Shown in pieces: positions 5,270 through 10,454 of a DNA stretch of 10,454 nucleotides. The notes under the pieces are model-generated. The model was not told the origin of the DNA and made no database searches. It was given only the letters and a program-made list of their open reading frames with translations. Position numbers and translations under genes: made by a program. This stretch comes from CADEFF01 sp964569315 (lineage in GTDB: Bacteria; Pseudomonadota; Alphaproteobacteria; Dongiales; Dongiaceae): positions 1 through 10,454 of the forward strand of contig CAZMUZ010000126.1 of the NCBI GenBank assembly GCA_964569315.1, in the 5' to 3' direction. The stretch's first letter is position 1, and the number at the start of each line of letters is the position of its first letter.

Positions 5270-8191
5270 ATGGATGACGGTCGCTTCGGTGGCGGCACCG
5301 ATGCCGGCGACGGCATGGATGGCGTAGGAAGTTCCACAATGCCCATCGAGCCGCGGGATGCCCCGCAGCTCGCCCAGGGTGCTTTGCCGATCGGCGAGAT
5401 CACCGTCGCCGAAGGTCCCGTCCATGTGGCCCATGCCGACGGCACCCAGGAGGATCTCGGCGTCGGCGGCCAGATTCTTGCCAACGACACGGTCGCCACA
5501 GAACCGGGCGGGTCGGTCGAGATCCGCTTCGTGGACGGCACGACGTTCGGGCTCGGCGGCGGTGCCGAGATGACCATCGACCGGCTGGTCTACGACCCGG
5601 CCGGCAGCGACAACGCCATGACCGTGTCGGTTTCCGGCGCGTTCCTCTTCGCGACGGGCCTGATCGCGAGCGCGGACGGCGACGGGATGCAGGTGCTGAC
5701 GCCGCCCGGCACCATCGGCATCCGCGGCACCTCCGTGGCGGGGCAGATCGACCCCGCTCAGGCCGGACTGCTGATCGCGCTGCTGCGCGACCTCGCCGGC
5801 CATGTCGGCATCGTTCAGATCACCAATGCCGCCGGCACCCAGACGCTCGACGAGCTCTTCGAGGCGACGCTGCTGGTCGATCAGAACACGCCGCCCGGCG
5901 CGAGCTTCACCATGACCTCGCAGCAGATCCAGCAATTCTACGGGCTGCTGCTGCAGCTCAATCCCGAGCTTCTGCTGCAGAACCAGTCGTCGCTGGAGCT
6001 CGAGGATATCGTGCCGTCCGCCGGAGGTACGGAAGGCAAGATCATCTCCGGCGAAGGCATCAACACGCAGTTTCTGGTCGGGATGCTGGAGACGCTGAAG
6101 GACCTGTTCGGCGAATCGCTGCTTGGCCTGACGCAGGTCGGCACGTTGCTGCCGAGCGGCACGCTCGGCGACACAGGCCTGATCAACAGGGATCCCTCTC
6201 TTCCCGACGACGACACGATTCCGCCGGACGATAACGAGCAGGGCGACAACGGCAACGACACGATCTTCGGCACGCCGGAGGCGGACACGCTGGTCGGCGA
6301 CAACAACAGCGACACGATCTTCGGCGACAAGAGCGGCGACACCATCGAGGGGCTGGGCGGCCCCGATCTGATCTTTGCCCAAGGCGGTAACGATTCCGTC
6401 GAGGGCGGCGACGGCGACGATACGATTCAGGGCGGCGACGACAACGATACGGCCTGCGGCGATGGCGGCGACGATAGCGTCGTGGGCGATCTCGGCGACG
6501 ATTCGCTCTGCGGCGGCGCCGGCAACGATTCCGTCCAGGGCTCGAACGGCAGCGATACGCTGAGCGGCGAGGGCGGCGGCGATCTCCTCGTCGGCGGCGA
6601 CGGCACCGACACGATGTCGGGCGGCGCGGGCGACGACACGGTGCTCGGCAATGCCGGCGGCGATACGCTGGCGGGCGACGATGGCGACGATTCCGTCCTG
6701 GGCGACGCCGGCGACGACAGCATGGACGGCGGCAATGGCGACGATTTCCTGGATGGCGGCGCCGGCAACGACACGGTCGACGGCGGGGCTGGCGACGACA
6801 GCATCGTCGGCGGCGGCAGCGGAAGCGAGGGTCCCGACGGTCCGGTCGCGCAACTCGTCGGCAGCAGGGCGCCGGGCGTCGGCGGCAATGCGCTGATTAA
6901 CGGCCTCGGCGGTCCCGCGGGTTTCGGCGAAGGCATACTGGACCGCAACGACGACGGATCCACGGGGTTCATCGACGTGACGTCGATCTTCTCCGGCGGC
7001 ATGACCTTCTTCGGAAACACCTATACCGGCTTCTACATCAACAACAACGGCAACATCACCTTCGAGAACCCGCTCAGCACCTTCACGCCGTTCGCGCTCA
7101 CCGGCGCCACCGGCAATCCGATCATCGCGGCATTCTTTGCGGATGTGGATACGCGCGGCGGCCCGCTCGCGGTGCCGACGCCCGGCGGCACCTCGACCGG
7201 AAGCAATCTCGTCTATTACGATTTCGACGAGGAGAACGGCGTCATCACCATCACCTGGGACGACGTCGGATATTTCGGCGCCCACACCGACAAGCTGAAC
7301 GCCTTCCAGCTCGTCATCTATGACGATGGCAGCGGCAACTTCTCCTTCGAGTTCCGCTACGAGAACATCGACTGGACGACGGGCGACGCAAGCGGCGGCG
7401 CGGGCGGCCTCGGCGGAACCATCGTGCGCGCCGGCTGGAATTCCGGCACCGGCACCTTCTTCGAGCTGCCGCAATCGGGCAACCAGGCCGAAGCGCTGGA
7501 ACTGGAGACCACCAGCAATGCCGGCACCACGCAGGACGGCAATTGGGTGTTCCATGTCGTCAATGGCGTGGTCGTGACGGAGCAGGAAAGCGACCTGCTG
7601 CGCGGCGGTGCCGGCGACGATACGATCCGCGGCTTCGGCGGCGACGATACGCTGCTGGGCGGTGCGGGCCACGACCTGCTGTTCGGAGGGAATGGCGACG
7701 ATCTCCTGGAGGGCGGGCATGACTCGACCGGCGGAGGCCATGACGCGCTCGATGGCGGCGACGGGGCGGACACGCTCGTCTTCGACGATATCGCCACGGA
7801 CTATGCGGGCGGCAACGGCGTCGATGCGCTGCTGGTCACCGCCTCGGTCGATTTCACCCAGGCGCCGCCCGGAAATTTCGATGGCATCGAGATCGTCGAT
7901 ATGCGCGGCGCCGGGAACAAGACCCTCACGCTCGACGCGGAGGACATCCTCGATCTCGCGGCGGGGAACAATACCGGCGAGGTGGTCGAGGGCGGGGCGA
8001 TCGACCTGGTCGTTCGCGGCGAGGAAGGGGACAATGTCGATCTCGGAGCGGGCGGCTTCACGCAGATCGCGGCGGGCGTGACGCTCGGCGAGGAATATGG
8101 CGGCGCCTCCACCAGCTACGACGTCTGGAGCAACAATGCGGGGGCCGTCGTCGCCGTCGAGCAGGACGTTTCTGTCACGACCAGCTCCTGA
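5270..8191 (+). CDS. Secreted FecR-RTX-NIDO-RTX protein (type I secretion substrate)
   Basis: A 973-residue acidic, glycine- and aspartate-rich protein without a signal peptide. In order it has a short Gly-rich start; a FecR-like domain (about 41-164) with GGSVEIRFVDG and TPPGTIGIRGT; a helical linker (about 165-320) ending in a Pro/Asp-rich stretch; about 20 RTX nonapeptides (about 327-515); a nidogen-like domain (about 530-767) with FYINNNGNITF near 588 and FFADVDTR near 622; a short second RTX block (776-837); and a C-terminal tail with an LTLDAEDILDL-type motif, typical of T1SS targets. The only cysteines are C396 and C414. It is probably exported by a type I system and folds on external calcium as a surface or matrix protein. 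FecR-like and NIDO domains suggest anchoring or adhesion; its ligand is unknown. ATG 5270 is preferred over GTG 5264 because it parallels the MDG start of the paralogue. No transporter gene is adjacent. Confidence 0.88.
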   Translation: MDDGRFGGGTDAGDGMDGVGSSTMPIEPRDAPQLAQGALPIGEITVAEGPVHVAHADGTQEDLGVGGQILANDTVATEPGGSVEIRFVDGTTFGLGGGAEMTIDRLVYDPAGSDNAMTVSVSGAFLFATGLIASADGDGMQVLTPPGTIGIRGTSVAGQIDPAQAGLLIALLRDLAGHVGIVQITNAAGTQTLDELFEATLLVDQNTPPGASFTMTSQQIQQFYGLLLQLNPELLLQNQSSLELEDIVPSAGGTEGKIISGEGINTQFLVGMLETLKDLFGESLLGLTQVGTLLPSGTLGDTGLINRDPSLPDDDTIPPDDNEQGDNGNDTIFGTPEADTLVGDNNSDTIFGDKSGDTIEGLGGPDLIFAQGGNDSVEGGDGDDTIQGGDDNDTACGDGGDDSVVGDLGDDSLCGGAGNDSVQGSNGSDTLSGEGGGDLLVGGDGTDTMSGGAGDDTVLGNAGGDTLAGDDGDDSVLGDAGDDSMDGGNGDDFLDGGAGNDTVDGGAGDDSIVGGGSGSEGPDGPVAQLVGSRAPGVGGNALINGLGGPAGFGEGILDRNDDGSTGFIDVTSIFSGGMTFFGNTYTGFYINNNGNITFENPLSTFTPFALTGATGNPIIAAFFADVDTRGGPLAVPTPGGTSTGSNLVYYDFDEENGVITITWDDVGYFGAHTDKLNAFQLVIYDDGSGNFSFEFRYENIDWTTGDASGGAGGLGGTIVRAGWNSGTGTFFELPQSGNQAEALELETTSNAGTTQDGNWVFHVVNGVVVTEQESDLLRGGAGDDTIRGFGGDDTLLGGAGHDLLFGGNGDDLLEGGHDSTGGGHDALDGGDGADTLVFDDIATDYAGGNGVDALLVTASVDFTQAPPGNFDGIEIVDMRGAGNKTLTLDAEDILDLAAGNNTGEVVEGGAIDLVVRGEEGDNVDLGAGGFTQIAAGVTLGEEYGGASTSYDVWSNNAGAVVAVEQDVSVTTSS
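5390..5983 (+). repeat. Paralogous direct repeat, copy 1 (198 codons)
   Basis: This segment, encoding IGEITVAEGP through LQLNPELLLQN, aligns to 8696-9289 with no insertion or deletion over 594 bases. In the first 121 residues only about 14 differ by eye. Several stretches are nearly identical in DNA as well, such as the codons for TIDRLVYDPAG and PPGTIGIRGTS. It marks a duplication and offers a target for recombination between the two genes. Confidence 0.85.
6247..6812 (+). repeat. RTX nonapeptide block 1 of the first secreted protein
   Basis: About 20 consecutive 27-nt units encode GGxGxDxxx-type calcium-binding repeats, built mainly from GGC and GAC/GAT codons. Such arrays fold into a parallel beta-roll when calcium is bound. 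Units carrying TACGD and SLCGG hold the only cysteines of the protein. One unit near the start of the block reads DLIFAQGG and breaks the pattern; it is kept in the paralogue. Confidence 0.93.
6855..7568 (+). other. Nidogen-like (NIDO) domain inside the first secreted protein
   Basis: The encoded stretch lacks RTX repeats and has hallmarks of the extracellular NIDO domain: an FYINNNGNITF strand, a PIIAAFFADVDTR segment, YYDFDEENG followed by ITITWDDVGYF, then NAFQLVIYDDG and a late WNSGTGTFFELP. It interrupts the RTX array, leaving a short block after it. In other proteins this domain is linked to extracellular matrix and adhesion. A specific ligand cannot be read from sequence. It is absent from the visible part of the paralogue. 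Confidence 0.8.
7596..7780 (+). repeat. RTX nonapeptide block 2 of the first secreted protein
   Basis: A short run of GGxGxDxxx units (LLRGGAGDDTIRGFGGDD, then LLGGAGHD, LFGGNGDD, LEGG and, after a Thr/Gly/His insertion, LDGGDGAD) directly before the C-terminal tail. Repeats placed close to the C-terminal secretion signal are usual in type I substrates. Confidence 0.88.
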
Positions 8192-8225
8192 CGCCGCCCG
8201 GCGGCGATCGACGACCCCTCTCTGC

Positions 8226-8259
8226 GCCGGTCCCGGCGGACGTGCTCCGAGGGACCGGC
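8226..8259 (+). terminator. Candidate transcription end hairpin of the first RTX gene
   Basis: GCCGGTCCC (8226-8234) and GGGACCGGC (8251-8259) are perfect reverse complements around a 16-nt loop, 34 nt after the stop at 8191. No T run follows, so it may be Rho-dependent, an RNA-stabilising 3' stem or simply an inverted repeat. A smaller GCCGC/GCGGC palindrome sits immediately after the stop (8193-8205). Confidence 0.4.
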
Positions 8260-8358
8260 ACCCTGCAACCCGTCCGACGCCATTCGCCCGAGAATCCCGG
8301 GAAGCGCTCCCCGTCGCCACGACTCGGCAAGGTTGCGACCGAGGCGCGGAAAAGGCCT

Positions 8359-8374
8359 TGTGACAGCGGTCACA
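8359..8374. promoter_or_regulatory. CRP/FNR-family binding site, perfect TGTGA-N6-TCACA
   Basis: TGTGAC-AGCG-GTCACA has fully symmetric 6-bp arms and matches the CRP core consensus exactly. It is centred about 44 bp upstream of the -10-like TATAAA (8410-8415) and about 206 bp upstream of ATG 8573, a plausible place for an activator. A lone TGTGA half-site follows at 8391. No such dyad precedes the first RTX gene. Which CRP-family regulator binds cannot be told from the site alone. Confidence 0.55.
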
Positions 8375-8403
8375 GAACCGAAATTTTCCGTGTGATTTCA
8401 ACC

Positions 8404-8467
8404 ATTAACTATAAAGAACTTAAGGCGAATTTCGATTGAATTACGCAGCGCGCTGGTGTTTCCTGTA
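8404..8467 (+). promoter_or_regulatory. Promoter-like block shared by both RTX genes (copy 2)
   Basis: Gapless counterpart of 5105-5168, beginning ATTAACTA and ending TCCTGTA at identical spacing. TATAAA (8410-8415) is a -10 candidate. CAGCGCGCTG (8446-8455) is a perfect palindrome centred where copy 1 has a GCGCC/GGCGC dyad. The block ends 105 nt before ATG 8573, close to the 101 nt in copy 1. Confidence 0.5.
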
Positions 8468-8572
8468 GCCGCGCGAAATGGCCTGCCGCGTCGTGGGGAC
8501 GGAGGCTGTTGCACGAGTTAGCCGCCATTGGGGGACGGCGTTCGTGCAGGCGGCAGTGTGGGAGCCTCGACG

Positions 8573-10454
8573 ATGGACGGCAGTCTGGGAACCGGCAACG
8601 GCGCCGCGGCGGGCGGCGCGGAAGACGCCGTGAATCCACTCGCAGGCCCGCAACTCGCGCAATCCGCGACGCAACTCGCCCAGGCCGCGCCCGCGATCGG
8701 CGAGATCACGGTCGCCGAGGGACCGGTTCACGTCACCCACGCCGACGGCACGCAGGAGGACCTCGGCGTCGGCGGGCAGATCCTCGCGAACGACACCGTG
8801 CGCACGGATCCGGGCGGGGCGGTCGAGATTCGTTTCGTCGACGGTACCAGCTTCGGTCTCGGCGGCGACGCCGAAATGACCATCGACCGGCTGGTCTACG
8901 ATCCGGCCGGCAGCGACAACGCCATGAGCCTCTCGGTCTCGGGCGCCTTCGTCTTCGTGACCGGCACCATTGCGGGCGCGCCCGGCGACGGCATGCAGGT
9001 CACCACGCCGCCCGGCACCATCGGCATCCGCGGCACCTCGGTCGCCGGTCAGATCGACGCCGCGCAGAACGGGCTGCTGATCGCGCTGCTGCGCGACATT
9101 GCGGGCCATGTCGGCGTCGTGGACATCACCAATGCCGCCGGCCGTCAGATCCTCGACGAGCTGTTCGAGGCGACGCTGCTTACCGATCAGAACACGCCGC
9201 CCCAGAGCACCTACAAGCTCTCGCTCGAGCAGATTCAGCAGTTCTTCGGCCTGCTGCTGCAGCTCAACCCCGATCTCCTGTTCCAGAACGAGACGATGGA
9301 GCGGCGGACCGACCTCGAAGAGCAGATGCAGACCGCGGCCGGCGGCGACGGCGAAGGGGTTTTCGGCACCGGCGGCATCAACACCCAGTTCCTCATCGGC
9401 ATGCTGGAGACGCTGGGCGGACTCCTGGATCCCCTCACCGTCGCGAAGTCTCTGCTCGGTCTCTCGCTCGGCTCGGCCGGTACGCTGCAGCCTTCCGGTA
9501 CGCTCGGCGGCACCGACCTCGGCAACAAGGATCCCGATCCGCTGCCCGACAACCCGAACGACACGGTCGATGGCGGCGACGGCGGCGGCTCCGATACCAT
9601 CTTCGGCACGCCGGATCCGGACACGCTGGTCGGCGACGACGACAACGACACCATCATCGCCGACAGCAGCGGCGACTCGATCCAGGGCCTTAACGGAAAC
9701 GATCTGATCTTCGCGCAGGCAGGCGCCGATTCCATCGAAGGCGGCGATGGCGACGACACGATCCAGGGCGGCGACGGCAACGACAGCGCCTGCGGCGAGA
9801 ACGGCGACGACGTCGTCAACGGCGGCAACGGCAACGACCTGCTCTGCGGCGCCGACGGCGCCGACACCATGGGCGGTTCGAACGGCGACGACACGATCGG
9901 CGGCGGCGCGGGCGCCGACCTCATCCTCGGCGGCAATGGCGACGACGATGTCGATGCCGGCGACCAGAACGACATCGTCTTCGGCGGAGCCGGCGACGAC
10001 ACGATCGACGGCGGCGCGGGCGACGATTCGCTCGACGGCGGCAATGGCGACGACAGCCTGCTCGGCGGCGCCGGCGACGACTTCCTGCAGGGCGATTCCG
10101 GCAACGGCGCCGACACCATCCACGGCGGCAACGGCAACGACCTGATCGCCGGCCATAACGGCAACGACATGCTGACGGGCGGCGACGGCGACGATTCGAT
10201 CTCCGGCGGCGCCGGCGAAGACAAGATCTTCGGCAATTTCGGCGACGACGTTCTCGATGGCGACGCCGACTTCGACTACATCGTCGGCGGCGCCGGCGAC
10301 GATTCGATCTTCGGCAACACCGGCAAGGATTCCCTCGTCGGCGGCGACGGCAACGACACGATCGACGGCGGCACCGGCAACGACACCATCACCGGCGGCT
10401 TCGGCAATGATTCGATCCGTGGCGGCGCCGGCAACGAAATCATCTACGGCGATT
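8573..10454 (+). CDS. Second FecR-RTX secreted protein (type I secretion substrate), 3'-partial
   Basis: An open frame from ATG 8573 to the window edge (627 codons, no stop) encodes a close paralogue of the 5270-8191 product. It starts MDGSLGTG with no signal peptide, then a FecR-like domain (about 42-165; GGAVEIRFVDG and TPPGTIGIRGT), a helical linker to about 325, a Pro/Asn/Asp-rich hinge and about 30 uninterrupted RTX nonapeptides to the edge. C407 and C425 are its only visible cysteines and match C396/C414 of the first protein. GGGAG 8 nt before ATG 8573 supports the start. GTG 8558 and TTG 8528 are in frame but less likely, and TAG at 8519 closes the frame upstream. It should be exported by a type I system and bind calcium outside the cell. 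The visible part has no NIDO domain. Its C-terminal end lies outside the window. Confidence 0.9.
   Translation, partial: MDGSLGTGNGAAAGGAEDAVNPLAGPQLAQSATQLAQAAPAIGEITVAEGPVHVTHADGTQEDLGVGGQILANDTVRTDPGGAVEIRFVDGTSFGLGGDAEMTIDRLVYDPAGSDNAMSLSVSGAFVFVTGTIAGAPGDGMQVTTPPGTIGIRGTSVAGQIDAAQNGLLIALLRDIAGHVGVVDITNAAGRQILDELFEATLLTDQNTPPQSTYKLSLEQIQQFFGLLLQLNPDLLFQNETMERRTDLEEQMQTAAGGDGEGVFGTGGINTQFLIGMLETLGGLLDPLTVAKSLLGLSLGSAGTLQPSGTLGGTDLGNKDPDPLPDNPNDTVDGGDGGGSDTIFGTPDPDTLVGDDDNDTIIADSSGDSIQGLNGNDLIFAQAGADSIEGGDGDDTIQGGDGNDSACGENGDDVVNGGNGNDLLCGADGADTMGGSNGDDTIGGGAGADLILGGNGDDDVDAGDQNDIVFGGAGDDTIDGGAGDDSLDGGNGDDSLLGGAGDDFLQGDSGNGADTIHGGNGNDLIAGHNGNDMLTGGDGDDSISGGAGEDKIFGNFGDDVLDGDADFDYIVGGAGDDSIFGNTGKDSLVGGDGNDTIDGGTGNDTITGGFGNDSIRGGAGNEIIYGD
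8696..9289 (+). repeat. Paralogous direct repeat, copy 2 (198 codons)
   Basis: Counterpart of 5390-5983 in the second RTX gene, same orientation and exact same length, starting 3306 bp further on. It covers the FecR-like domain and the first part of the helical linker. Divergence rises after residue 120 of the segment. Confidence 0.85.
9595..10454 (+). repeat. RTX nonapeptide array of the second secreted protein
   Basis: Roughly 30 successive 27-nt units encode GGxGxDxxx repeats and continue past the window edge. The first units (DTIFGTP, TLVGDDD, DLIFAQAG, DDTIQGGDG, SACGENG, LLCGADG) correspond one by one to block 1 of the first protein. Later units (DSLDGGNGDD, LLGGAGDD, FLQGDSGNGAD, IFGNFGDD) are more diverse, and the array is already longer than block 1. 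Confidence 0.93.

Larger units (their letters stand above)
8192..8572. other. Intergenic region between the two RTX genes
   Basis: About 380 bases without a convincing gene. From left to right it holds a small GC palindrome right after the stop (8193-8205), a perfect 9-bp inverted repeat (8226-8259), a CRP-type dyad (8359-8374), the shared promoter-like block (8404-8467) and the leader of the second RTX gene. The drop in GC at 8380-8445 supports a promoter there. Confidence 0.7.

Noticed and set aside
6247..6812. CRISPR array or tandem DNA repeat of non-coding origin
   Set aside because: The 27-nt periodicity is that of RTX nonapeptide codons within an open frame; there are no spacers or identical repeats.
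5150..8401. Reverse-strand open frame of 1083 codons opposite the first RTX gene
   Set aside because: Its predicted product is a low-complexity Val/Ala/Ile/Arg repeat that mirrors the GGC-GAC codons of the RTX array. It has no recognisable domain and covers the shared promoter region, so it is a shadow of the forward gene.
8599..8620. LapG-type protease site in the Ala/Gly-rich start of the second RTX protein (GAAAGG)
   Set aside because: A di-alanine followed by Gly is present, but it lies before the FecR-like domain, is absent from the paralogue, and the surrounding context does not match known sites.
8441..10156. Reverse-strand open frame of 571 codons opposite the second RTX gene
   Set aside because: Same type of repetitive shadow product. 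The forward frame has a start with ribosome binding site, a FecR-like domain and RTX repeats.

Overview
The base composition (high GC, GC-rich third positions, short intergenic gaps) and the gene families suggest an alphaproteobacterium, perhaps a marine or soil Rhodospirillales/Rhodobacterales-type organism. This is inferred from codon use and gene content, since no taxonomic marker gene is present.

The left half (2-4965) is a tight same-strand catabolic cluster for phosphonates. It holds a 5'-truncated phosphonoacetaldehyde hydrolase (phnX), a two-domain FAD-dependent oxidoreductase of the dimethylglycine/sarcosine dehydrogenase type, a gamma-butyrobetaine-hydroxylase-like Fe(II)/2-oxoglutarate dioxygenase of the TmpA type, and an HD-domain mixed-valent diiron oxygenase of the TmpB/PhnZ type. 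The last three genes are separated by 3 nt and by an ATGA overlap, so they are almost certainly co-transcribed. Together they suggest a pathway for N-methylated 2-aminoethylphosphonates. TmpA plus TmpB would turn N-trimethyl-aminoethylphosphonate into glycine betaine and phosphate. The flavoprotein would act either on N-methyl-aminoethylphosphonate (giving phosphonoacetaldehyde for PhnX) or on the methylated glycine released by TmpB.

The right half (about 5105-10454) carries two tandem, same-strand paralogues of a large secreted protein, each with its own promoter region. Both have no signal peptide, an N-terminal FecR-like domain and long GGxGxDxxx calcium-binding (RTX) repeats, as expected of type I secretion substrates. 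The first (5270-8191, 973 aa) is complete. It has a nidogen-like (NIDO) domain between two RTX blocks and a typical RTX C-terminal tail. The second starts at 8573 and runs off the right edge still inside its RTX repeats (627 codons visible). No secretion apparatus gene lies in the window.

The two paralogues share a gapless 198-codon N-terminal segment, a pair of otherwise unique cysteines exactly 18 residues apart in the RTX region, and a gapless 64-bp upstream block with -10-like sequences. They differ upstream: only the second has a perfect TGTGA-N6-TCACA (CRP-type) site, and only the first has a perfect 9-bp hairpin just before its start codon. Nothing in the sequence links the phosphonate cluster functionally to the RTX genes; they are probably independent neighbours.
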